Shown in pieces: positions 36,373 to 44,379 of a stretch of 64,000 bases of DNA (position 1 is its first letter; the number at the start of each line of letters is the position of its first letter). The DNA comes from Massilia kyonggiensis (lineage in GTDB: Bacteria > Pseudomonadota > Gammaproteobacteria > Burkholderiales > Burkholderiaceae_D): positions 124,001-188,000 of the forward strand of contig NZ_JANUGY010000002.1 of the NCBI RefSeq assembly GCF_024756235.1, read 5' to 3'. The position numbers and the translations under genes were made by a program. The notes beneath the pieces are model-generated. The model ran no database searches. It was given only the letters and a program-made list of their open reading frames with translations, and was not told where the DNA came from.

Positions 36373-38019
36373 CTACTTAGAAGGTTTACTCGACTCACGC
36401 AACTCGTGGATGGCGATGCCGCCGAAACCATCCCACGCGCCGAATTCCGCTTCCAGGCCGGGCAGCAGGCGCAGCAGGGCGGCCTTGTCCTTGTGGAAGG
36501 TGGTGGCGCTGCCGTCGATGGCGCGCGTCGACTGCAGGCGGTACAGCCTTGCGTCCTGTGCGGCGAGCGGCTGGCGCAGCAGGGCCAGCACCTGGCGGCC
36601 GCCGACGTCCACCGCCAGCAGGTCGCCGCGGCCGTCCGCGGCCCGCACGTAGCGGCGCTGGACTTCGGGCTCGATGGGGCCCGCTTCGAGCGCGATGCGC
36701 ACCCGGCGGCCGTGCGCACCGGCCCAGTCGAGGAACGGGATGGCGAAATCGGCGATCTGGTCGCGGTCGGTGCGGTAATCCATCACGGCGAGGGCGTCCG
36801 CATGGGGCGCCAGCGCGTCCAGCAGCGCCTGGTTCCTGCCCCACCAGAACGGGACGACGAATTCCACCCGCAGCGCGTCGCCCGCCGCCGCCTTCACGGC
36901 GCGCGCCATGTCGACGTAGGCGGCGTCGCGCCGCGCGGCCGGCAGCACGTTGTCCGGCAACAGGTACGGCTCCACGTCGAACTGCACGCCGCGCAGGCGG
37001 GCCTCAGGCGGCTGCGCTGCGTTGTAGGCGGCGTAGGCCTGCACGCGCTTCACGACGGCCGGGACTTCGCCCGCCAGCACCATGTGCGGGTCGCCATCGA
37101 CGCTGTAGACGCCGATGCCTTTGTCGCCCGCCTGGCGCACGAACGCGGCCAGCAGGTCGGGTGCGCGCACGGCGGTGCCGTCCTTCAGGGGCACCGTGAC
37201 GAACAGCTCGCGGATACCCTGGGCCGCGGCCCACTCGAGCAGGGCGGGCCCGCCGTCGATCCAGTCGCCGGGGCGCCAGACCCACGTCGAACGGGGCGCC
37301 GGGGCGGACGCCGCGGCCGGTTCGAGCGCGAGCGAGGCCACGTCGATGCTTGCCTGCGTCGCAGGGCACAGCAGCACGAACTGGCGCCAGCCGGCGCGGT
37401 CGAGGCGCGGCGGCAGCGCGAGGCGCGCGGCCTTCGCGTTCGGGCTGGTAGCGCCCATGTCGAACGCGTCGTCGCGAGCGCGGCGCGCCTCGTCGGCCAC
37501 CTGCCACGTGAACGATCCGCCCTGCGCCGTATAGGTTGCAGCCAACGCGGCGTTCGCGCGCGTCATGAACCACGGTCCCGTGAGGATCACGCCTGCCGCG
37601 CGCTGGCCGGGGCGGCACGTCACCTGCAGGCGGCCGTCCGCCAGCGTCGCCTGCACGCGCTCCTCGACGCCGAACGTGCGTGCGCGCATTCGCGTGAACA
37701 GGTTCGCGCGCAGGGGCATCGGGGAGGGACGCTCCGGTCCCGGCTTCGACGACGGCAGCTCGTGCTCGCTGACGGCGAAGCGGCCGTCGGCCACGTTGCC
37801 GTGCAGGAGGATAGTGGTCTCCGGCGTCTCGCCCGGCGCGAGCGGGTACACCGTCTCGACCTGCGCGCCGGGCGGCAGCGCCACGCTCGTGCAGCCCGGC
37901 TTGCGGGGCTGGTCGTCGACGACGTAGCGCGGCGCGCCGTCGGCGGAGCACTGGTGCAGCGAGGCGGCATGGGCCGGGAGGGTCATGGCGAGCAGGGGGA
38001 GAAGTAGACGGCGGATCAT
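36373..38019 (-). CDS. Secreted TIM-barrel-like protein, putative glycoside hydrolase
   Basis: 548 residues with a Sec signal (MIRRLLLPLLAMTLPAHA). The first half is beta-rich and carbohydrate-binding-like. The second half (about 270-545) looks like a hydrolase barrel: 'GIRELFVTVPLKDG', 'GIGVYSVDGDPHMV', 'LRGVQFDVEPYLLP' (an acidic D-x-E at a strand end, as in GH18-like enzymes), 'VEFVVPFWWGRN', 'ALAVMDYRTDRDQI' and 'VRIALEAGP'. I do not recognise the family. Its start overlaps the glycosyltransferase stop (ATGA 38016-38019). By analogy with PgaB in PNAG systems, it may trim or modify the exported polymer; that is inference. Confidence 0.7.
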   Translation of the reverse strand: MIRRLLLPLLAMTLPAHAASLHQCSADGAPRYVVDDQPRKPGCTSVALPPGAQVETVYPLAPGETPETTILLHGNVADGRFAVSEHELPSSKPGPERPSPMPLRANLFTRMRARTFGVEERVQATLADGRLQVTCRPGQRAAGVILTGPWFMTRANAALAATYTAQGGSFTWQVADEARRARDDAFDMGATSPNAKAARLALPPRLDRAGWRQFVLLCPATQASIDVASLALEPAAASAPAPRSTWVWRPGDWIDGGPALLEWAAAQGIRELFVTVPLKDGTAVRAPDLLAAFVRQAGDKGIGVYSVDGDPHMVLAGEVPAVVKRVQAYAAYNAAQPPEARLRGVQFDVEPYLLPDNVLPAARRDAAYVDMARAVKAAAGDALRVEFVVPFWWGRNQALLDALAPHADALAVMDYRTDRDQIADFAIPFLDWAGAHGRRVRIALEAGPIEPEVQRRYVRAADGRGDLLAVDVGGRQVLALLRQPLAAQDARLYRLQSTRAIDGSATTFHKDKAALLRLLPGLEAEFGAWDGFGGIAIHELRESSKPSK

Positions 38020-39443
38020 CCGGGACCTTTCGGCGTACTGGCCTGCCAGTCGCCCTTGCGCTTCATCGTACCCCACGTCGATTCCTTCTGCGTGACCCAG
38101 CGCCACAGGCCGATCAGGCGCCACATCGTATTGAGTTGCCGGTAGCCGAGGTTCTCCAGCAGCACGACGGCGGCGAGTGCCAGCAGCTGCTTGCCGCGCG
38201 GGTAGATGTGGAAGGACATCTCTTCCAGCAGCAGCCCGGAGGCCGACAGCAGGATGCCGAGGCCGATGGCGACGAACATGAACGTGGTGAACGCCTGCCA
38301 CGAGATCTCGCCCGTGAGGAAGGACCAGGTCATGAAGATGTAGCCGCCGATTTCGACGAGGGGGCCGAGCCATTCGAACAGCAGCATGAACGGGAAGGCG
38401 AGCCAGCCCGGCACGCCGCCATTGCGCGAAAACATCAGGCCCCAGTTGGCGTTCAGGCTCTCGGCCAGGCCGCGCTGCCAGCGGATGCGCTGGTTCCTGA
38501 GCGTCCTGTAGTCTTCCGGCGCCTCGGTCCAGCACACGGGATCGGGCACGAATTCGACCTTGTATGGCTGGCGCTTCGCGCGCAGGAGGCGGTGCATGCG
38601 GACAATCAGTTCCATGTCCTCGCCGATCGTGTCCGGACGGTAGCCGCCCGCCATGATCACGGTGTCCTTGCGGAACACGCCGAACGCGCCGGAGATGATC
38701 AGCATGCCGTTCACGGACGACCAGCCGAGGCGCCCGAACAGGAACGCGCGCAGGTATTCCACGACCTGGAACAGCGCCCACACGTTCTTCGGCAGGCCGA
38801 CCTTCGTGAGGAAGCCGCCCGTCACCTCGCACCCGTTGGCGACGCGGATCGTGCCGCCCGTCGCGACGACGGTCGGGTCGCGCAGGAACGGCTCCGTGAC
38901 CTTTTCGAGGCTGTCGCGCTGCAGGATCGAGTCGGCATCCACGCCGCACACGAGCGGATAGCGCGACGCGTTGATGCCCGCGTTCAGCGAGTCGGCCTTG
39001 CCGCCGTTGTCCTTGTCGATCACGCGCAGGTTCGGGAATCGCGTGGAGCGGTAGATCTGGCGGATGTCCTTCGTCTTGATCTGGCGGCGGTAGGCCTCGG
39101 GGAACGGCAGCAGGCCGAATTCGCGCTTCAGCACCTCCAGCGTGCCATCCTTCGAGCCGTCGTTCACGACCAGCACCTCGTACTCGGAATACGTCAGCTG
39201 CAGCATCGAGCGGACCGAGGCCGCGATCGTCGCTTCCTCGTTATACGCGGGCACGAGGATGCTGACGGGCGGCTCCAGGCCGGAATAGACGCGCGGCAGG
39301 TCGTCCAGCATCTCTTCCTGGCCCTTGCGGTGCAGCGTGCGCAGCGACAGCATGTTCAGCACGAGGTAGCCGCCGTTGAGGAGGATGAAGTAGCACAGGA
39401 CGAACCAGGTGACGAACTGGATGAGCAGGTGATGCGACATCAT
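38016..39443 (-). CDS. Processive family 2 glycosyltransferase
   Basis: 475 residues in the PgaC/hyaluronan-synthase style: one N-terminal membrane helix (10-32), a GT-A domain with 'ILVPAYNEE' (62-70), 'VVNDGSKDG' (92-100), the DxD-type metal motif DAD at 169-171, the catalytic ED at 275-276, and the processivity motif QRIRW at 318-322, followed by about three to four membrane helices. Such enzymes polymerise a UDP-sugar and push the chain through the membrane. The ATG at 39443 overlaps the HEAT gene stop (ATGA). The sugar cannot be told from the sequence. Confidence 0.9.
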   Translation of the reverse strand: MMSHHLLIQFVTWFVLCYFILLNGGYLVLNMLSLRTLHRKGQEEMLDDLPRVYSGLEPPVSILVPAYNEEATIAASVRSMLQLTYSEYEVLVVNDGSKDGTLEVLKREFGLLPFPEAYRRQIKTKDIRQIYRSTRFPNLRVIDKDNGGKADSLNAGINASRYPLVCGVDADSILQRDSLEKVTEPFLRDPTVVATGGTIRVANGCEVTGGFLTKVGLPKNVWALFQVVEYLRAFLFGRLGWSSVNGMLIISGAFGVFRKDTVIMAGGYRPDTIGEDMELIVRMHRLLRAKRQPYKVEFVPDPVCWTEAPEDYRTLRNQRIRWQRGLAESLNANWGLMFSRNGGVPGWLAFPFMLLFEWLGPLVEIGGYIFMTWSFLTGEISWQAFTTFMFVAIGLGILLSASGLLLEEMSFHIYPRGKQLLALAAVVLLENLGYRQLNTMWRLIGLWRWVTQKESTWGTMKRKGDWQASTPKGPG

Positions 39444-40534
39444 GCAGTCCTTTCTGCGATCACCTGGCCCAGGATGTCGGCGGCGAAGCGGTCGGTGAGC
39501 GCTGTATGCAGCGCATCCAGTTCGGCGCGGCCCAGCCAGGGCAGGTCGACGATGGCCTGGGCGGCGCGGTAGCGCACCCACCACTCGCGGTCGGCCAGCA
39601 GGGCGACGAGGCGGTCGACGTCGGACGCGTCGCCGATGCGGCCCAGCGCCTTGGCGGCGAGCACGCGGACCTGCCAGTCCGCATGCGCGAGCAGGCTGCG
39701 CACCTGGTCGCGCAGGCCGGGCGTGGCGACGATGCGCAGCGCGGCCGTCACGAGTTCGAGATCGTCGCTGGCGAGGGCGGCGGACAGCACGTCCGCCGGC
39801 AGGTCGATGCGCAGCGCTTCCGCGATGCGCAGCGCGCGCGGCAAACGCTCCTGCGGCAGCGCCGGCAGCAGGTTCGCCAGCACGCCGGCGACGGGCGCGC
39901 TCGCCTCTTTCAGGATGCCCGCCACGTGCGACATCGCCCAGTCGTCGCGCGCGACGAACAGCGGCGTGAGGTACGCCGCGGCCGCGTGCGGGTCGATGCG
40001 CACGAGCGCCCACAAGGCCGAGAGCGACAAGGTCACGTCGGGGCTTCCGGCCAGCGTGCGCAGCAGGTCCCACGAATCGCGGTCGCCCAGGTGGCCAAGA
40101 AGGAGTGTCGCGAGCAGGCGTTCCGTGCGCGGGCCGCGCGCGAGCATGGCGCGGGCGTCGCGCTCCACGCCGAGGCGGCGCGCGACGTCGTTCAGCGCGG
40201 CGCCCGCCTCGCCGCGCAGCGATGCCTGCAGGTGCACCCACAGCTTGATGAAGTGCGGACGTTCCGCTTTGCCGAGCGGCGGCAGCGTTTCGGGCGTCTC
40301 GCCGACGATGGCGGCATTCAGGACGGGGCGCCAGCGCGCCAGCGCGCGCGCCGCGCGGCGTTCGCGCCGGCGCAGGGCCATGCGCAGGCGGATGATCTGC
40401 GCGCCGAGGAGCAGGGTCAGGAAGAGGGCGCCGATGCCCGTCCAGTACGCCGCCGCGAGGATCGGATCGGCGGGCGCCGTGAACGCCGCAGCCAGCGCAT
40501 GGGCGGGAATCACGCCGCCCGTCGGCAGGATCAT
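39440..40534 (-). CDS. HEAT-repeat membrane-anchored protein
   Basis: 364 residues. One membrane helix near 25-50 is followed by an Arg-rich stretch and then an array of HEAT-like helical pairs from about residue 125 on ('GHLGDRDSWDLLRTLAG', 'LSALWALVRIDPHAAAAYL', 'VTAALRIVATPGLRDQVRSLL', 'VRVLAAKALGRIGDASDVDRLVALL', 'WVRYRAAQAIVDLP'). Such arrays bind proteins, so a cytoplasmic scaffold for the next-encoded glycosyltransferase is a reasonable guess. Both ends overlap neighbouring genes by 4 bp. Confidence 0.85.
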   Translation of the reverse strand: MILPTGGVIPAHALAAAFTAPADPILAAAYWTGIGALFLTLLLGAQIIRLRMALRRRERRAARALARWRPVLNAAIVGETPETLPPLGKAERPHFIKLWVHLQASLRGEAGAALNDVARRLGVERDARAMLARGPRTERLLATLLLGHLGDRDSWDLLRTLAGSPDVTLSLSALWALVRIDPHAAAAYLTPLFVARDDWAMSHVAGILKEASAPVAGVLANLLPALPQERLPRALRIAEALRIDLPADVLSAALASDDLELVTAALRIVATPGLRDQVRSLLAHADWQVRVLAAKALGRIGDASDVDRLVALLADREWWVRYRAAQAIVDLPWLGRAELDALHTALTDRFAADILGQVIAERTA

Positions 40535-40914
40535 GCGGGGCTCTTCAGGAAGCGGCGCAGACGCGCCAGCAATTCCTGCGGCTGGAACGGCTTGATGATG
40601 AAGTCGTTGGCGCCGGCGTCGAGGGCGCGCACCGTGTCGCGCTCCGTGTTCTTGGCGGTCAGCATGAGCACAGGGACGGCTTCCCAGCCGGCCTGCGCGC
40701 GGATCAGGCCCACGATCTCGAACCCGTCCACGTACGGCAGCATCACGTCCAGCAGCACGAGGTCGGGCGCGGGCTGCGACACGACGTGCTGGACGGCGGC
40801 GCGGCCGTCGGCCACGTGGATCACGCGATAACCCTGGCGCTCGAGCATGAAGCCGAGGACGTGGGCGATGTGGACATCATCCTCGACGACGAGGACGCTG
40901 GGTTGTGCGCTCAT
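40531..40914 (-). CDS. Single-domain response regulator (CheY-like receiver)
   Basis: 127 residues, receiver only: acidic pair 'EDD' at 11-13, phospho-acceptor D56 in 'LVLLDVMLPYVDG', T in 'MLTAKN', K in 'FIIKPF'. There is no output domain, so it must act by protein contact, presumably with the HEAT or glycosyltransferase protein encoded directly after it (ATGA overlap at 40531-40534). It is the first gene of the exopolysaccharide-type operon; no kinase gene is adjacent. Confidence 0.9.
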   Translation of the reverse strand: MSAQPSVLVVEDDVHIAHVLGFMLERQGYRVIHVADGRAAVQHVVSQPAPDLVLLDVMLPYVDGFEIVGLIRAQAGWEAVPVLMLTAKNTERDTVRALDAGANDFIIKPFQPQELLARLRRFLKSPA

Positions 40915-41039
40915 AGTGGTGCGGTCGAAAGTTGCCGTCGGGCTTCATTATACTGGGCATCGTTAACATCCGACGCGCGATTGTGGCGGGTGTGCGACTA
41001 TCAACGGCCGGAATGGCCGACAACAGGACAGGAGGGGGA

Positions 41040-41801
41040 ATGTCGAGCGATACACGCAACTGGTTCGACCAGGGAGGACGGGCCTACGCCCAGTTCCGGC
41101 CGGAATATCCGCGGGAACTCGCCGCGTATCTGGCGTCCACGGCGCCGGACAATCGGCTCGCGGTCGACGTGGGCTGCGGTAACGGTCAGCTGACGCAACT
41201 TCTCGCGCCTCACTTCGAGCGCGTGATCGGGCTCGACCCGAGCGCCGACCAGATCGCGAATGCCGTTCCGGACGCGCGCATCCATTATGAATGCGCGCCT
41301 GCCGAGCAGTTGCCGGTGCCTGATGCAAGCGCGAGCCTGGTGACCGCCGCCCAGGCCGCGCACTGGTTCGATCTGCCGGCGTTTTACGGGGAAGTGCGCC
41401 GGATCGCCGTGCCTCGCGCCGTCGTGGCGCTCGTCAGCTACGGCGTGCTTAATTTTGAAACTGAGCTGCAAACTGAGCTGGACCGGCGCTTCCAGGCGTT
41501 TTACCGGGACGAGATCGGACCGTACTGGCCGCCGGAGCGCAAGCTCGTCGACACGGGTTATGCGACCATCGATTTCCCGTTCGACGAATTCGCGCCGCCA
41601 TCCCTGGCCATCCGCCTTGAATGGCGCCTGTCCGAATTCCTCGGCTACGTGTCGACGTGGTCCGCCACGCGCAGCGCGAGGGAAGCGGGCAGGGAAGCGC
41701 TGCTCGCAGCGTTCGCCGACGACCTCGCCGCGCTGTGGGGGGACCCGGACACGGCGCGTCCCGTGTCCTGGCCCATCAACATGCGCATCGGCCGGGTGTG
41801 A
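41040..41801 (+). CDS. SAM-dependent class I methyltransferase
   Basis: A 253-residue cytoplasmic methyltransferase. Motif I 'AVDVGCGNGQLTQLL', an acidic motif II region ('VIGLDPSADQIANA') and 'VTAAQAAHWFDLPAFYGEVRRI' (the post-motif III style seen in UbiE/Tam-like enzymes) are present. The ATG at 41040 has GGAGGGGGA upstream. It is a single gene between the receiver-led operon (divergent) and the pirin gene (convergent). Substrate unknown; trans-aconitate methyltransferase-like proteins are the nearest style. Confidence 0.87.
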   Translation: MSSDTRNWFDQGGRAYAQFRPEYPRELAAYLASTAPDNRLAVDVGCGNGQLTQLLAPHFERVIGLDPSADQIANAVPDARIHYECAPAEQLPVPDASASLVTAAQAAHWFDLPAFYGEVRRIAVPRAVVALVSYGVLNFETELQTELDRRFQAFYRDEIGPYWPPERKLVDTGYATIDFPFDEFAPPSLAIRLEWRLSEFLGYVSTWSATRSAREAGREALLAAFADDLAALWGDPDTARPVSWPINMRIGRV

Positions 41802-41808
41802 GTCCGGA

Positions 41809-42510
41809 TCAGGCCGGCAGGTCGAACAGCAGGACTTCGGCCGCTTCCGCCTTGTCGAACACGACCCGTTCCTCGCCGCCGATCTTGAGCGCATCGCCAT
41901 CCTTGAGCGGCACGCCGTTGACGGTGACGTCGCCGCGGATCACGTGGACGTAGGCCAGGCGCTCGCTGTCGAGGGCATGTTCCGCCTTGTCGCCTTCATC
42001 GAGGATGGCGGCGTGGATCGACGCGTCCTGGTGGATCAGCACGGACTCCTGGCGGCCGTCGCGGGAGGCGATCAGGCGCAGCCTGCCCTTTTTGCTGTCG
42101 GTCGAAAAATGCTTTTCCTCGTAGCTGGGCGGGATGCCTTTCGTGTCCGGCTCGATCCAGATCTGCAGGAAGTGCACGGGATCCGTCTTCGACCCGTTGA
42201 ACTCGCTGTGGCGCACGCCGGTGCCCGCGCTCATGCGCTGCACGTCGCCGTAGTGCAGCACGGAGCCGGTGCCCATGCTGTCCTTGTGTTCCAGCGCGCC
42301 GTCCAGCACGTACGAGATGATCTCCATGTCGCGGTGGCCGTGCGTGCCGAAGCCGGCGCCCGGGGCGACGCGGTCTTCGTTGATCACCAGCAGCGGGCCG
42401 AAGCCGCTGTGGCGCGGGTCGTAGTAATCGGCGAATGAAAAGCTGTGTTTCGACATCAGCCAGCCGTGGTGGGCGGCGCCCCGTTCTTCGCTCCTGCGGA
42501 CTTCCATCAT
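41809..42510 (-). CDS. Pirin family protein (YhhW-like bicupin)
   Basis: A 233-residue bicupin. The N-terminal cupin holds the metal ligands in 'FGTHGHRDMEIISYVLDGALEHKDS', and 'GDVQRMSAGTGVRHSEFN' is the pirin hallmark. YhhW-type pirins can act as quercetin 2,3-dioxygenases; the physiological substrate is usually unknown. AAGGAG is spaced well for the first of two tandem ATGs (42510). It is divergent from a MarR regulator gene, which probably controls it. Confidence 0.92.
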   Translation of the reverse strand: MMEVRRSEERGAAHHGWLMSKHSFSFADYYDPRHSGFGPLLVINEDRVAPGAGFGTHGHRDMEIISYVLDGALEHKDSMGTGSVLHYGDVQRMSAGTGVRHSEFNGSKTDPVHFLQIWIEPDTKGIPPSYEEKHFSTDSKKGRLRLIASRDGRQESVLIHQDASIHAAILDEGDKAEHALDSERLAYVHVIRGDVTVNGVPLKDGDALKIGGEERVVFDKAEAAEVLLFDLPA

Positions 42511-42598
42511 GATCTGCTCCTTGTGTTGTGTGCTTGTCGATGGAAGCCAGTATAGGGACAGCTTACCCCGTTGAAAAACGAGTTATTTTCCGTCCTTG

Positions 42599-42615
42599 CA
42601 TCGAAAAATTCGATG
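42599..42615. promoter_or_regulatory. Inverted repeat, candidate MarR operator
   Basis: CATCGAA-AAA-TTCGATG, a perfect 7-bp inverted repeat with a 3-bp AT spacer, in the 154-bp gap between the divergent pirin and MarR genes, 50 bp before the MarR ATG. MarR proteins usually bind such palindromes in divergent promoters. Its role is inferred from position. Confidence 0.45.
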
Positions 42616-42664
42616 ATGCTGTTGGCCGATGCGGTACACTCCCGCCGCCCAGATAAGGAATGCC

Positions 42665-43102
42665 ATGACCCGCCCGAGCCCCGACGCCGTCGACCTTGCC
42701 GAAGACCTGCGCAGTGCCGTGGGCGCATTCGTGCGGTCCGTCCGCTACGACACGGACACGCCCCGTTCGGCCGGTTCGGACACGCTGGAGCTGCTCGACC
42801 GTAACGGTCCGGCGAACATCGCCGCGCTGGCCCAGGTCCGCAACGTCAAGCACCAGAGCATGCGCCTCGTGACGGCGCAGCTGGAAGAACAAGGTCTCAT
42901 CGAGCGCATGCCCGACCCGCAGGACGGCCGCAGCGTGCTGTTCGCCGTCACGGAACAGGGACGCGACCGGCTGCGCGCCGAACGTGCCGCGCGTGCCGCC
43001 CACATCGCGGACCTCATCGCCGAGCGGCTGACGCCCGAAGAATGCGCCGAGCTGCGCGTGGCCGTCCGCCTGATCGGGCGGCTGGCCGATCCGGCGCGCT
43101 GA
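42665..43102 (+). CDS. MarR-family transcriptional regulator
   Basis: 145 residues with the winged-helix order of MarR: 'LLDRNGPANIAALAQVRNVKHQSMRLVTAQLEEQGLIERMPDPQDGRSVLFAVTEQGRDRL' contains the recognition helix and the wing with the conserved DxR. The ATG at 42665 gives the usual length. It is divergent from the pirin gene with a palindrome between them, so it is likely an autoregulated repressor of pirin. Confidence 0.92.
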   Translation: MTRPSPDAVDLAEDLRSAVGAFVRSVRYDTDTPRSAGSDTLELLDRNGPANIAALAQVRNVKHQSMRLVTAQLEEQGLIERMPDPQDGRSVLFAVTEQGRDRLRAERAARAAHIADLIAERLTPEECAELRVAVRLIGRLADPAR

Positions 43103-43123
43103 CCTTTTCCGACTGAACCCCGG

Positions 43124-43537
43124 TCAGCCCTGGCGCAGGCCGGCCAGCACGGCCGGCAGCGTGTTCACGCCCCAATGCTCGGCGTAGCGGCCGTCCTCGA
43201 CCCGGACGATGTCGATGACGTCGATCGCCACGTCCCGGCCCGTCGCGGCGACGCCCAGCAGCGTGCCCGTGTGGCGGCCGCGGATCGTCTTGCGCGACGT
43301 GACTTTCGCGCCTTCCGCCACCTGGTCGTGGATCTCGACCCGCAGGTCCGACAGCGCCGGGCGCAGCACGCGTTCAAACGTAGTCCACATGCTTTCCGGA
43401 CCATCCGCCGCGCCGGGCGGCGCCGTGCGGTTGACGAACGTCGGCAACATCAACGCTTCGAAGGCCGCGCGGTCGCCCCGCTCGATGACCTCCAGGTTGA
43501 AACGGCGTACGACATCCTTCGGGTTTGCATGCGGCAT
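43124..43537 (-). CDS. SnoaL-like ester cyclase family protein
   Basis: 137 residues with the SnoaL/NTF2 cone fold pattern: 'KDVVRRFNLEVIERGDRAAFEALMLPTFVNRTAPPG', 'LRVEIHDQVAEGAKVTSRKTIRGRHTGTLLGVAATGRDVAIDVIDIVRVEDGRYAEHWGV'. The family includes polyketide cyclases and many uncharacterised proteins; no polyketide genes are near. Single gene, convergent with MarR. Confidence 0.87.
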   Translation of the reverse strand: MPHANPKDVVRRFNLEVIERGDRAAFEALMLPTFVNRTAPPGAADGPESMWTTFERVLRPALSDLRVEIHDQVAEGAKVTSRKTIRGRHTGTLLGVAATGRDVAIDVIDIVRVEDGRYAEHWGVNTLPAVLAGLRQG

Positions 43538-43601
43538 AGGAATTCCTCGGTCACTGTCCGACGGTGGACGTGGCCGATAATATACAGGCTAGACTGTATA
43601 G

Positions 43602-43811
43602 TCAACGCTTCAACGGGTCCAGCAGGCTGCGGAGGTTGTTGTGGTCGAGCTCGTACATGAGGGCCAGCAGCTCGCCCAGTTCGCCTTTGGGAAAGCCTTC
43701 GCGGGCGAACCAGCCCAGGTAGTGGCCGGGCAGTTCGGCGATCGTGCGGCCCTTGTACTTGCCGTAGGGCATTTCGCGGGTCAGGAGGAGGGTGAGGTGT
43801 TCGGGTTTCAT
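43602..43811 (-). CDS. DUF3820 family small protein
   Basis: A 69-residue protein with the DUF3820 pattern 'MPYGKYKGRTIAELPGHYLGWFAREGFPKGELGELL'. The family is annotated as a putative quorum-sensing-regulated virulence factor, but its molecular role is unknown. The same PxGKYKG motif occurs in nuclease-associated proteins. The product is cytoplasmic. Confidence 0.85.
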   Translation of the reverse strand: MKPEHLTLLLTREMPYGKYKGRTIAELPGHYLGWFAREGFPKGELGELLALMYELDHNNLRSLLDPLKR

Positions 43812-43863
43812 GGTGGCGCCACTTTAACAAACATGGCGTAGCATGCGGTCAGGAGGACACCCG

Positions 43864-44286
43864 ATGGCAACCGACTTCAACCTCGAACGTTTCGTGGAAG
43901 CACAGGACGGCATCTACGACACGGCGCTGGCCGAGCTGCGCGCCGGCCACAAGCGCACCCACTGGATGTGGTTCATCTTTCCCCAGATCGAGGGGCTGGG
44001 CCACAGCGCGATGGCGCAGCGCTACGCGATCCGGTCCGCCGACGAGGCCGCGGCCTACCTCGCGCATCCCGTGCTGGGCCCGCGCCTGCGCGCGTGCGCG
44101 ACGGCCATCGCGACCCACGACGACCGGGGCGTCGACGAGATCTTCGGCCACCCGGACAACCTGAAATTCCATTCCTCGATGACCCTGTTTGCCGACGTGG
44201 CGCCCCACGAAGCGATCTTCCAGACCTGCCTCGACCAGTTCTTCGACGGCCGTCCCGACCCGGCCACGCTGGAGCGGCTGGGCTGA
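43864..44286 (+). CDS. DUF1810 family protein
   Basis: A 140-residue helical protein with the DUF1810 signature 'LERFVEAQDGIYDTALAELRAGHKRTHWMWFIFPQIEGLGHS' and 'DNLKFHSSMTLFADVAP'. The calpastatin-like annotation of homologues is historical; the function is unknown. The ATG at 43864 follows AGGAGG closely (at 43852), which supports this start over the earlier in-frame 43843. Confidence 0.9.
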   Translation: MATDFNLERFVEAQDGIYDTALAELRAGHKRTHWMWFIFPQIEGLGHSAMAQRYAIRSADEAAAYLAHPVLGPRLRACATAIATHDDRGVDEIFGHPDNLKFHSSMTLFADVAPHEAIFQTCLDQFFDGRPDPATLERLG

Positions 44287-44379
44287 CCGCGCGGACGCCG
44301 GACGCGTCCGCGACGGTGCCGTCGACGTTGTTGCGTATAATCCGTGGTCAGCTTGTCTACCAACCACACAACAACACAC

